DNA from: Cellulomonas xylanilytica
Lineage (GTDB): Bacteria; Actinomycetota; Actinomycetes; Actinomycetales; Cellulomonadaceae
NCBI RefSeq assembly: GCF_007989805.1
Contig: NZ_BJUB01000003.1
Coordinates: 62,001-126,000 of the forward strand
Direction: 5' to 3'
DNA: 64,000 nucleotides
Positions within the stretch are counted from its first letter, which is position 1, and every line of letters begins with the position of its first letter. Of this stretch, positions 1 to 7,923 are shown in pieces. A model generated the notes under the pieces. The model saw nothing but the letters and a program-made list of their open reading frames with translations. It ran no database searches and was not told where the DNA came from. Position numbers and translations under genes: made by a program.

Positions 1-911
1 TGGTGCTCGCCGACGAGGCGCAGCGACACCTCGGCGGTGCGCTCGACCTCACCCCGGCGCACGAGGGTGAACGTCGCCCGACCCGTGCGGTCGAGGCGGA
101 CGTCGCGCACCCCGACCGTCGCGTCGGGCGCCGCACCGAACGTCACGACGTCCCCCGGGGCCAGCGCGGCCATCGCGGACACGCGCGGGTCGTCGGCGTT
201 CAGGACGGCGACGCCGTCGGCCACCAGTCCCTGCACGATCTCCGCCTTCGCGACGGCCACGGCCTCGATGCCGCCGAAGCCGCCGAGGTGCGCGTGCCCG
301 ACGATCAGGACCACCGCGACGTCCGGCGGCGCGATGTCGGTCAGGTAGGTGAGGTGGCCCGGGCCGCTGGCGCCCATCTCGAGCACCAGGAAACGCGTCG
401 ACTCGTCGGCACGCAGCACGGTGAGCGGCAGGCCGATCTCGTTGTTGAACGAGCGCACCGGCGCGATCGTGGGCCCGACGCTGCCGCAGAGCTGGGCCAG
501 CAGGTCCTTGGTCGTCGTCTTGCCCACCGACCCGGTGATCCCCACGACGCGCAGGTCACTGCCGCCCGGCTCGAGCGCCGCCTCACGCAGCCGCTCCAGC
601 ACGACGCGCGCGAGGTCGCCGAGAGCCTTCTCGACGTCGTCGACCACGACGCTGGGCAGCACGGCCCCGCCGGCCCCGACGACGTCGCGCGCGGCCAGGA
701 CGAGCGCGGCCCCGGCGGCGACCGCCACGGCGGCGTAGTCGTGCCCGTCGACGTGCTCACCGGGCAGGGCGACGAACAGGCCCCCGGAGACGTCGTCGCG
801 CGAGTCGACCACGACCGGTCCGCTGACGACGAGGGCCGGCTCGGTGGCCGCAGCGCCGCGCAGCACACCACCGGTCGCGGCCGCGATCTCGGCCGCCGTG
901 AGGGCGATCAC
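1..911 (-). CDS. murF: UDP-N-acetylmuramoyl-tripeptide--D-alanyl-D-alanine ligase (partial, C-terminus outside window)
   Basis: Cytoplasmic peptidoglycan precursor synthesis: MurF adds D-Ala-D-Ala to the UDP-MurNAc-tripeptide using ATP. The first ~303 residues are present, about two thirds of the usual length; the gene runs off the left edge. The Mur-ligase P-loop GITGSVGKTTTK is visible, followed by SFNNEIGLPLT and LEMGA, both characteristic of MurF. The chosen start is a GTG at 911 that overlaps the murE stop by 4 bp (GTGA), giving MIALTAAEIA, a normal MurF N-terminus. It follows murE in the division and cell-wall cluster and is probably translationally coupled to it. Identification is firm. 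Confidence 0.95.
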   Translation of the reverse strand, partial: MIALTAAEIAAATGGVLRGAAATEPALVVSGPVVVDSRDDVSGGLFVALPGEHVDGHDYAAVAVAAGAALVLAARDVVGAGGAVLPSVVVDDVEKALGDLARVVLERLREAALEPGGSDLRVVGITGSVGKTTTKDLLAQLCGSVGPTIAPVRSFNNEIGLPLTVLRADESTRFLVLEMGASGPGHLTYLTDIAPPDVAVVLIVGHAHLGGFGGIEAVAVAKAEIVQGLVADGVAVLNADDPRVSAMAALAPGDVVTFGAAPDATVGVRDVRLDRTGRATFTLVRRGEVERTAEVSLRLVGEH

Positions 912-2485
912 GCGTGCTGCTCCCGCCGGCTGGTGCGCGCTGCGATCAGCACGTCGCGGTCGTTGTACCGGTGGAACACGCCGGCGATCTCCTGTGTGGG
1001 CTCGTGCCCCTTGCCCGTGATGATCACGGTGTCCTGCTCGGAGGCGAGGTCCAGGGCGTCGCGGATGGCCTGCGCACGGCTGGTGGCCTCGTGCACGTCG
1101 ACCAGGTCCGGTCGCACCGACCGGACACCGTCGAGGATGGCGGATCGGATGACCGCCGGCTCCTCGGACCGGGGGTTCTCGTCCGTGACGACGATCACGT
1201 CCGCGAGCCGGGCCGCGATCTCGCCCATGATCGGGCGCTTGCCCTGGTCCCGGTCGCCGTCCGAGCCGAAGACGAGCACGAGCCGGCCGGGGGTGATCGG
1301 GCGGACGGCGTCGAGCGCGAGGACGAGCGCGTCAGGGGTGTGGGCGTAGTCGACGATGGCGAGCGGGAACCCGTCGCCGCGCTCGATGACCCGCTCCATG
1401 CGCCCGGGGATCTCGTGCGCGACCGCGACGGCCGAGATCGCCACGTCGAGGTCCACGCCGGCCGCGTGCGCGAGCACGATGGCCAGCGCCGCGTTCGACA
1501 CGTTCACCATGCCGGGCAGCGGGCTCGCGGCGGTGTGCAGGGTCCCGTCCGGGCCACGCAGCGTGAACGTGGAGCCGACCCCGTCGAGGCCGATGTCGGC
1601 CGCGACCACAGCCCAGTCAGCGTCGACGCCCTCGGGAGCCCCGACGTGCGTCGCGACGGACTCGACGGGGATGGGTGACTCCGCCGCCAGCCGGCGGCCC
1701 CACTCGTCGTCCACCACGACCACGCCCCGACGCGCCTGACCGACGGCGAACAGCCGGGACTTGTCCCGGAAGTAGCCCTCCATGTCGCCGTGGAAGTCGA
1801 GGTGGTCCCGCTGCAGGTTGGTGAAGCCGACGACGTCGAACGTCAGCCCACCGACCCGGCCCAGCGCGAGCGCGTGCGAGGAGACCTCCATGGCGAGCGC
1901 CGTCGCGCCGCGCTCGACGGCCAGCGCGAGGATCGCCTGCAGCGCGGGCGCCTCGACCGTGGTCCGGGGGCTCTCGACCGCGTCCTCGCCGATGCGGAGC
2001 TCGACCGTGCCGAGCACGGCGGTCGTCGGGTGCGCGGCACGCAGCGCCGCGTCGAGAAAGTACGCGGTGGTGGTCTTGCCGTTGGTGCCGGTGACGCCCA
2101 CCGCGACCAGCCGCTCGCCGGGTGCCTCGTGCGCCCAGGCGGCGACCGGTCCGGCGATCGCGCGCGGGTCGTCGGCGACCAGCACCGGGACGCGTCGGGC
2201 GACGCCGGACTCCTCGAGCAGCGCGGCGCCCGCCTCGTCCGTGAGGACCGCCACCGCCCCGGCGTCGACCGCCTGCGGGGCGTACGCGGCGCCGTGCACC
2301 GTGAACCCGGTGACCGCGATGAACACGTCGCCGGGGACCACGTCGCCGCTGGCCAGGCTCACGCCGGTCAGCACGGCGTCGGCGGGGAGCGCTGCACCGC
2401 GCGCGACCAGGCCGAACGTGGAGACGAGGTCGGCGACCAGGTGGGCCGCGGGATGCAGCGGACGCATCCGAGCGGGGGTCGTCAT
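908..2485 (-). CDS. murE: UDP-N-acetylmuramoyl-tripeptide synthetase
   Basis: Adds the third, diamino acid residue to UDP-MurNAc-L-Ala-D-Glu in the cytoplasm. The 525-aa length is normal for the family. The ATP-binding P-loop GVTGTNGKTTT lies at about residues 130-140, and the substrate-selecting loop reads DENPR at about 435-439. That loop resembles the DNPR motif of meso-diaminopimelate-adding enzymes, but actinobacteria with L-ornithine or lysine at this position exist, so the amino acid added cannot be fixed from sequence alone. It follows ftsI after 60 bp and overlaps murF by 4 bp. A TAGATT hexamer exactly 6 nt before the ATG suggests an additional internal promoter giving a leaderless message. 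Confidence 0.95.
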   Translation of the reverse strand: MTTPARMRPLHPAAHLVADLVSTFGLVARGAALPADAVLTGVSLASGDVVPGDVFIAVTGFTVHGAAYAPQAVDAGAVAVLTDEAGAALLEESGVARRVPVLVADDPRAIAGPVAAWAHEAPGERLVAVGVTGTNGKTTTAYFLDAALRAAHPTTAVLGTVELRIGEDAVESPRTTVEAPALQAILALAVERGATALAMEVSSHALALGRVGGLTFDVVGFTNLQRDHLDFHGDMEGYFRDKSRLFAVGQARRGVVVVDDEWGRRLAAESPIPVESVATHVGAPEGVDADWAVVAADIGLDGVGSTFTLRGPDGTLHTAASPLPGMVNVSNAALAIVLAHAAGVDLDVAISAVAVAHEIPGRMERVIERGDGFPLAIVDYAHTPDALVLALDAVRPITPGRLVLVFGSDGDRDQGKRPIMGEIAARLADVIVVTDENPRSEEPAVIRSAILDGVRSVRPDLVDVHEATSRAQAIRDALDLASEQDTVIITGKGHEPTQEIAGVFHRYNDRDVLIAARTSRREQHA

Positions 2486-2491
2486 GGGGAG

Positions 2492-2497
2492 AATCTA
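2492..2497 (-). promoter_or_regulatory. Candidate -10 element of a leaderless murE transcript
   Basis: TAGATT on the minus strand ends 6 nt upstream of the murE ATG. This matches the TANNNT-N6-start arrangement seen at ten other genes in the window. No clear -35 was found. It would let murE-murF be expressed apart from the upstream mraZ promoter. Confidence 0.45.
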
Positions 2498-2545
2498 CCC
2501 TGCACGGGGCGCCCCGCCGCTCGTTCGCGGCGGCTCACGGCTCCG

Positions 2546-4453
2546 TCACCACGTCGTCGGGAAGAGCGTCCCCGTGGTGCCCGACGGCGCGACGCCGAGC
2601 TCGCTGAGCGTGTACCCGGCGACGTCGCTGAACACCGGCGCGGCGACCGTCCCGCCGTAGACTGACGTCTTCGGGTTGTGCAGGATCACGGCCACCGCGA
2701 TGCGGGGGTCGTCGGCCGGTGCCACCCCGATGAACGACGACGTGATGCCCTGCACCCCGCCGACCCAGTTCTGCGCCGTGCCGGTCTTGCCGGCCACCTG
2801 GTAGCCGGGGATCGCGGCGTTCGAGCCGGTGCCGTCGTCGACGACGCTCTGCATCATGGTGAGCACCGTCTTGGCGGTCTCCGGCGACACCACCGGGGTG
2901 GCCGCCGCGGCGGGAGCCGGCGTGTAGGTGCCGTCCGGGGACGTCCAGCCCTTGACGATGTGCGGCTGCACGCGCACCCCGCCGTTGGCGATCGTGGCGA
3001 ACACCTGGGTGGCCTGCAGGGCGGTCACGGACACCGCCTGGCCGAACAGGACCGCGAACTTGTCCCGTCGCTGCCAGCTGTCGACCGGGTGCAGGATGCC
3101 CTTGGACTCCCCCGACATCTCGATCCCGGTCAGCGCGCCGAAGCCGAACTTGGCCAGGTAGTCGTACCGCGTCTGCACCGGCAGGTGCTGCCCGATCATC
3201 ACGGTCCCGGTGTTCGAGGACTCCGCGAGCACCCCGGTCGTCGTGAGCCGCTGCACGTCGTGCTCGTGGGAGTCCTTGAACGTCTCCTTCCCGTCGGGCG
3301 AGTACGTGTACGGCACCTCCCACTGCGAGAGCGGGTCGGCGATCTTGTTGTCGAGGATGGCCGCCATCGTGATGACCTTGCCCGTCGACCCCGGCTCGAA
3401 GACGTCCGAGACGGCGCTGGACAGCGAGCCCGCCGCCTCGCCCGGGTGGTTCGGGTCCACGGACCCCGAGTCGGCCAGCGCGTAGATCTCGCCCGTCCTG
3501 GTGTCCATCACGATGAGCGAGCCGGACGACGACCCGGTGGCGGCGACCTGCGCGTCGAGCGCGGACTGGGCCTTCCACTGCACGTCGGACAGCAGCGTGA
3601 GCTGCACGGAGTCGCCCTCCGTCGCCGGGGTGTCCTCGGAGTACCCGCCCGGGATGGCCTGCCCCTTGCGCCCACGCTCGTACGTCTCGCTGCCGGCGGT
3701 CCCCGTGAGGCGGTCGTCGAGCGACGCCTCGAGGCCGGCGAGGCCGACCCCGTTGGAGTTGACGAAGCCGATGACGTTCCCGGCGAGGTTGGCGTTGGGG
3801 TACACCCGCTCCGTGACCCGGTCGACGTTGACGCCGCTGAGGCCGAGCTTGCGGACCTCGCGCGCCACCTCGGGCAGCACGCCCTTGCGGATGTAGACGA
3901 ACTGCCGGTCGCCGACGAGGGCACCGCCGAGCTCGGCGGCGTTCATGTCGAGCAGGGGCGCCAGGATCGCCGCGACACCGGCGGCCCCCGGCGGGACCGG
4001 CGGGTTGTCGGAGCCCTTGAAGCTCGCGACGAGCCGCTGGTTGACGGAGATCTCGTACCGCTCGACCGACGTCGCCAGCGGTGAGCCCTTCGCGTCGGTG
4101 ATCTCGCCGCGCCCGCCCAGCAGCTCGACGGAGGTGAGGCGGGCGTTCCGGGCCTCCTCGGCGATGGCGGCCCCGCGCAGACCCTGGACATACACCAGAC
4201 GCCCGCCGAACACGGCGAGCGTCACGATGATCAGGGCGGTGAGGAACGCCATCCGCCCGCGCGACCCCGGCTGGACGGTCCGCGTCGGCGGCCGGCCACC
4301 GCCGGTGCGCGACGGCACGACGACCGTCCGCGGGCCCGTCGTGGGCCGCGGACGCGGGACCGTCGTGCCGGTGGTGCCCCCGACGCGGTTGCCCGCCGCC
4401 GGACGACGGGTCTGATCGGTGCGCACGCGCGGGCGCGCGACCGGTGTCGTCAT
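2546..4453 (-). CDS. ftsI: Septal peptidoglycan transpeptidase (class B penicillin-binding protein 3)
   Basis: Cross-links septal peptidoglycan in the divisome; membrane-anchored with the catalytic domain outside. The 635-aa protein has a proline/threonine/arginine-rich cytoplasmic tail (residues 1-67), one membrane segment (about 68-88), a PBP dimerisation region and a C-terminal transpeptidase domain. All three active-site motifs are present: STGK with the nucleophile Ser356, SSN at 412-414 and KTG at 556-558. The ATG at 4453 overlaps the stop of the ftsL-like gene (ATGA). A longer open frame continues upstream into that gene, but this start fits the operon spacing. It is transcribed with the mraZ-murF cluster. 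Confidence 0.94.
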   Translation of the reverse strand: MTTPVARPRVRTDQTRRPAAGNRVGGTTGTTVPRPRPTTGPRTVVVPSRTGGGRPPTRTVQPGSRGRMAFLTALIIVTLAVFGGRLVYVQGLRGAAIAEEARNARLTSVELLGGRGEITDAKGSPLATSVERYEISVNQRLVASFKGSDNPPVPPGAAGVAAILAPLLDMNAAELGGALVGDRQFVYIRKGVLPEVAREVRKLGLSGVNVDRVTERVYPNANLAGNVIGFVNSNGVGLAGLEASLDDRLTGTAGSETYERGRKGQAIPGGYSEDTPATEGDSVQLTLLSDVQWKAQSALDAQVAATGSSSGSLIVMDTRTGEIYALADSGSVDPNHPGEAAGSLSSAVSDVFEPGSTGKVITMAAILDNKIADPLSQWEVPYTYSPDGKETFKDSHEHDVQRLTTTGVLAESSNTGTVMIGQHLPVQTRYDYLAKFGFGALTGIEMSGESKGILHPVDSWQRRDKFAVLFGQAVSVTALQATQVFATIANGGVRVQPHIVKGWTSPDGTYTPAPAAAATPVVSPETAKTVLTMMQSVVDDGTGSNAAIPGYQVAGKTGTAQNWVGGVQGITSSFIGVAPADDPRIAVAVILHNPKTSVYGGTVAAPVFSDVAGYTLSELGVAPSGTTGTLFPTTW

Positions 4454-4875
4454 CCCCCGGCTCCCGCCGGCTCCGGGACACCCTGCACGCTGCCGTCGGA
4501 GAGCCGCAGCCAGCCGGTCCCGTTCGTGGGCACCATGCCGAGCGCGGCGGCGGCCGCCGCGAGCTGGGTGGGCGACGCCTTGGCGTCGAGCTGCGCGGTG
4601 AGGTCCTGCTGGTCCTGGTTGAGCTGCCCGAGCTCGTTGGACAGGTCGTACTTGGCGTACGCGCTGGCCGCCATCGAGGTGTTCAGGAGCAGCGCGGACA
4701 GGAGCGCGCCGGCGAGGACGGACATGCAGGCAAGGATGAACGGCACCCGCGTCCTGGCGTGCTCCGGCGCGCGGACGACGCGAAGCCGCGGTGCGGGCGC
4801 CGGGGTCGCCGTCGTCGGGCGAGGACGGGACGGTGCCGGGTAGGCAGTTGCTCGGGCAGCGGTCTGGGCGCTCAT
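4450..4875 (-). CDS. FtsL-like small bitopic division protein
   Basis: This 141-aa protein lies exactly where ftsL occurs in the division cluster, between rsmH and ftsI, and overlaps both by 4 bp (ATGA at each junction). It has a basic, alanine/proline-rich N-terminal tail, one hydrophobic membrane span (about residues 42-66, [17 protein letters not shown]), then a short glutamine-rich stretch ([18 protein letters not shown]) that could form a coiled coil, as in FtsL/FtsB. Sequence conservation in FtsL is weak, so the call rests on position, size and topology. It probably helps recruit or activate the FtsW-FtsI septal synthase. Confidence 0.75.
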   Translation of the reverse strand: MSAQTAARATAYPAPSRPRPTTATPAPAPRLRVVRAPEHARTRVPFILACMSVLAGALLSALLLNTSMAASAYAKYDLSNELGQLNQDQQDLTAQLDAKASPTQLAAAAAALGMVPTNGTGWLRLSDGSVQGVPEPAGAGG

Positions 4876-5909
4876 GCTGCCCTCCTTCCGGTCTGGCGTG
4901 GCTTGAGGTGGTCGGGAGTGGGACGGACGCGCTCGGCGGCACGGAGCCGGACCGACTGCGAACGGGGGTTGTGCGCGAGCTCGGCCTCGTCGGCCTCCTC
5001 GGCGCCGCGGGTCACCAGGCGCAGGAACGGGGCGTGCGTGGCGGGCTCGACGGGCAGGTCCGGCGGGGCGCTGGACGTGGCCCCGACGGCGAGCGCGCGC
5101 TTGACCGCGCGGTCCTCCAGCGAGTGGTACGCCTCGACGACGATCCGGCCGCCGACGGCGAGCGCCTCGATCGACTGCGGCAGCGCGCGCTCCAGCACCT
5201 CGATCTCGCCGTTCACCTCGATCCGCAGCGCCTGGAACGTGCGCTTGGCCGGGTTGCCGCCGGTCTTGCGCGTCGCCGCAGGGATGTTCGCGCGCACGAT
5301 GCTGACCAGCTCGCCCGTGCGGGCCAGAGGACGCGTCGCCCTCTGGGCGACGATCGCCCGGGCGATGCGCGGCGCGAACCGCTCCTCGCCGTAGACCCGC
5401 AGGATCCGCGCGAGCTCGCGCTCGTCGTACGTGTTGAGCACGTCGGCCGCGGTCTGGCCGGTCGTCGCGTCCATGCGCATGTCGAGCGGCGCGTCGGCCG
5501 AGTAGGAGAACCCTCGCTCGCGCTCGTCGAGCTGCAGCGACGAGACGCCGAGGTCCATGAGGACGCCCTGCACACCGGGGATGCCGAGCCGGTCGAGCAC
5601 GTCGTTGATCTCGTCGTAGACCGCGTGCACGCCGGTGAAGCGCTCCCCGAACGGGGCCAGGCGCCGGCCCGCGAGCTCGAGCGCCTGCGTGTCACGGTCC
5701 AGGCCGATGACGCGCACGTGCGGGAAGGCCTGCAGGACGCCCTCGGTGTGGCCGCCCATGCCGAGCGTCGAGTCCACCAGGACCGGGTTCTCGACGTCGA
5801 ACGCCGGGGCGAGCAGGTCGAGGCAGCGCTGCAGCAGCACGGGGGTGTGCCGGGAGGCGGCGTCGTTCCCGATGTGCTCAGGCGTGCGCTCGTTCAGCTC
5901 CTCGGTCAT
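4872..5909 (-). CDS. rsmH: 16S rRNA (cytosine(1402)-N(4))-methyltransferase
   Basis: SAM-dependent enzyme that N4-methylates C1402 of 16S rRNA in the decoding centre, formerly MraW. The 345-aa length is near normal. The N-terminal [13 protein letters not shown] and the SAM-binding [15 protein letters not shown] are family signatures, as are [18 protein letters not shown] and the [13 protein letters not shown] segment. The ATG at 5909 has GGGGAG a few bases upstream. It is the second gene of the division cluster, 154 bp after mraZ, and overlaps the ftsL-like gene by 4 bp. The 154-bp gap holds a weak 7-bp hairpin at 5989-6015 that may or may not matter. Confidence 0.95.
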   Translation of the reverse strand: MTEELNERTPEHIGNDAASRHTPVLLQRCLDLLAPAFDVENPVLVDSTLGMGGHTEGVLQAFPHVRVIGLDRDTQALELAGRRLAPFGERFTGVHAVYDEINDVLDRLGIPGVQGVLMDLGVSSLQLDERERGFSYSADAPLDMRMDATTGQTAADVLNTYDERELARILRVYGEERFAPRIARAIVAQRATRPLARTGELVSIVRANIPAATRKTGGNPAKRTFQALRIEVNGEIEVLERALPQSIEALAVGGRIVVEAYHSLEDRAVKRALAVGATSSAPPDLPVEPATHAPFLRLVTRGAEEADEAELAHNPRSQSVRLRAAERVRPTPDHLKPRQTGRRAA

Positions 5910-6063
5910 CGCTGCTCCCCTCCCCAGGCGGCACGGATGAGTGTGGTCAGGCGGCCCCTCCGCCGTCCGACCAGATCCCCCACCGACCCTCTGACACCGG
6001 GGAAGTGCGTCAGAGATTCGGGAGGAGGTCTGGCCGGGCGGTGCTGCGATCGGGACCTGATCT

Positions 6064-6540
6064 CTAGAACGGACCGTTCGGGAAGACCTCCTCCGCGGTG
6101 TCGGCGTACCCGGCCTCCTGCTCGGCCAGGTACGTCTCCCACGCGGTGAGGTCCCAGATCTCGACCCGGGTACCGGTGCCGATCACGGCGACGTCGCGCT
6201 CCAGCCCCGCGTACTTGCGGAGCATCGGCGGGATGGAGATGCGTCCCTGCTTGTCGGGCAGCTCGTCGCTGGCACCGGACAGGAAGACACGGAGGTAGTC
6301 GCGGGCCTGCCGGCTGGTCACCGGCGCCTGCCGGAGCTGGTCGTGCATGCGCTGGAACTCCTGCATCGGGAGCAGGAAGAGGCAGCGCTCCTGCCCACGC
6401 GTCATGACGAGACCCGGGGCGAGCTGACCGCGGAACTTGGCCGGGAGGATGAGCCGGCCCTTCTCGTCGAGACGGGGTGTGTACGTGCCCAGGAAGGGCG
6501 CGAAGGAGCCGAAGACGCCGGCAGACGACTCATGCGACAC
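6064..6540 (-). CDS. mraZ: Division/cell wall cluster transcriptional repressor MraZ
   Basis: AbrB-fold DNA-binding protein that autoregulates the dcw operon. The core [22 protein letters not shown] and the second half [18 protein letters not shown] are the two SpoVT/AbrB-like repeats expected. At 158 aa it is a little longer than the usual ~143 aa because the chosen start, a GTG at 6540 with GGAGG upstream, adds about 14 residues ([15 protein letters not shown]) before the conserved FLGTYTP. No in-frame start lies closer to the core, so the extension seems real. It is the first gene of the cluster and is preceded by a four-copy operator-like repeat. Confidence 0.94.
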   Translation of the reverse strand: MSHESSAGVFGSFAPFLGTYTPRLDEKGRLILPAKFRGQLAPGLVMTRGQERCLFLLPMQEFQRMHDQLRQAPVTSRQARDYLRVFLSGASDELPDKQGRISIPPMLRKYAGLERDVAVIGTGTRVEIWDLTAWETYLAEQEAGYADTAEEVFPNGPF

Positions 6541-6921
6541 CTCGCCTCCCTCCGGTCCCTCGGTGCGGCTCCAGCCGCGACTGCTGGTGCGACTTTCCCC
6601 GCCTCACCACGTGCCTCCACGCTACTCCACTTCACTCCACCAGCAACCTCAGATAAGCACTATTCACCCGATCGTAGGGCTATAACTGCAGGTCACAGCG
6701 GTGGTGCAGAGTGGAGGGAAAGTCGCTCCGCCGGCAGCGCCGGGGCGTGTCGGCAGGCAGACGGGAGCCCCGATCCAGGAGAGACCGGACGATTCGCCCA
6801 GGCCCACCGGCCAGCCGCTGCTGCGCCGCGCGGGTGGTGGAGGGAAGTGGGGGCGCCGTGGGCGATGAACTCCTGGCGCCCGACCTTTACGATCGGACCC
6901 AGATCCGCCAAAGGAGGCGTC
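6541..6921. other. Divergent mraZ / moxR intergenic region
   Basis: 381 bp with no convincing gene. It contains the MraZ-type repeat array, an AT-rich island at about 6645-6690 with possible -10 hexamers on both strands (TATAAC at 6681-6686 on plus), and a second pair of GTGG units on the plus strand at 6701-6716. Near moxR there is a TACGAT hexamer at 6888-6893 and a strong AAGGAGG ribosome binding site at 6911-6917. The open frames crossing this region have no recognisable content. Confidence 0.6.
6605..6640 (-). promoter_or_regulatory. Four-copy 10-bp-periodic repeat, probable MraZ operator
   Basis: Read on the minus strand toward mraZ, GTGGAG occurs at 6640-6635, 6630-6625 and 6620-6615, followed by GTGGTG at 6610-6605. 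The period is exactly 10 bp, one helical turn. MraZ is known to bind arrays of short G-rich repeats with this period in the leader of its own operon. The array starts about 65 bp upstream of the mraZ GTG, just downstream of an AT-rich island (about 6645-6690) that likely holds the promoter. Assignment to MraZ is inference from position and period. Confidence 0.72.
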
Positions 6922-7923
6922 ATGCTGCAGGCCGTCCCGTCGTCGAGTGAGCTCGAGGACGTCGTCGACACCACCCACCGGATGCGCACGGCCGTGGAGG
7001 GCGTCGTCACCGGTCGTCCCGAGCTCGTCCGGGTCACCGTCGCCGTCCTGCTCGCCGAGGGGCACCTGCTCCTCGAGGACGTGCCCGGGGTCGGCAAGAC
7101 CACGCTCGCCAAGGCGCTGGCCAAGACGATCGACTGCACGGTGGGCCGGATCCAGTTCACGCCCGACCTGCTGCCCTCCGACCTCACCGGCGTCAACATC
7201 TTCCGGTCGCAGACCCACGAGTTCGAGTTCCGGCCCGGGCCCGTGTTCGCGCACGTCGTCATCGGCGACGAGATCAACCGCGCCTCGCCCAAGACGCAGT
7301 CCGCGCTGCTGGAGTGCATGCAGGAGGCGCAGGCGACGGTCGACGGCCGCACCTACCCGCTGCCGCGACCGTTCCTGGTCGTCGCCACCCAGAACCCTGT
7401 CGAGATGGAGGGCACCTACCCCCTCCCCGAGGCGCAGCGCGACCGGTTCATGGCGCGCCTGACGGTCGGCTACCCGAGCGTGGAGTCCGAGCTCGACATG
7501 CTCGACCTGCAGGAGACGTCCGACCCGCTCGACACCCTGCGGCCGGTGACCGACGCCGCGCAGGTCAAGGAGCTCATCGAGACGACGCGCCGGCTGTTCG
7601 CGGCACCGGGCATCAAGCGGTACGTGGTCGACCTCGTGACCGCGACCCGTGAGGACTCGGGTCTGCGCCTCGGCGCCTCCCCCCGCGCGGCGATCCAGCT
7701 GTTGCGGGCCGCGAAGGCACTGGCCGCGATGGACGGTCGCGACCACGTGCTGCCCGACGACGTCCAGCAGCTCGGGGTGCCGGTCCTGGCGCACCGCCTC
7801 CTGCCGAGCACCGAGTCGCGGCTGTCCGGGCGCAGCACGTCCGACATCGTCACTGACATCCTCGACCGGGTCCCGCTCCCCTCCGCGGCGGCCACCACGC
7901 GCTCCCGCCGCGCGATCGGCTGA
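6922..7923 (+). CDS. MoxR-family AAA+ ATPase
   Basis: AAA+ chaperone-like ATPase of the MoxR family, usually paired with DUF58/VWA proteins and thought to help mature or insert partner proteins. The 333-aa length is typical. Visible motifs are the Walker A GVGKTTLAKALAK, the Walker B segment GDEINRASPKTQSALLE, and the sensor region ATQNPVEMEGTYPLPEAQRDRF. The ATG at 6922 is preceded by AAGGAGG with good spacing, which rules out the longer upstream frame. It begins a three-gene plus-strand operon with a DUF58 protein (TGATG junction) and a transglutaminase-domain membrane protein, a common actinobacterial module. The substrate is unknown. Confidence 0.92.
   Translation: MLQAVPSSSELEDVVDTTHRMRTAVEGVVTGRPELVRVTVAVLLAEGHLLLEDVPGVGKTTLAKALAKTIDCTVGRIQFTPDLLPSDLTGVNIFRSQTHEFEFRPGPVFAHVVIGDEINRASPKTQSALLECMQEAQATVDGRTYPLPRPFLVVATQNPVEMEGTYPLPEAQRDRFMARLTVGYPSVESELDMLDLQETSDPLDTLRPVTDAAQVKELIETTRRLFAAPGIKRYVVDLVTATREDSGLRLGASPRAAIQLLRAAKALAAMDGRDHVLPDDVQQLGVPVLAHRLLPSTESRLSGRSTSDIVTDILDRVPLPSAAATTRSRRAIG

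Noticed and set aside
5989..6015. Terminator or riboregulator between mraZ and rsmH
   Set aside because: Only a 7-bp stem with a 13-nt loop; too weak to call.
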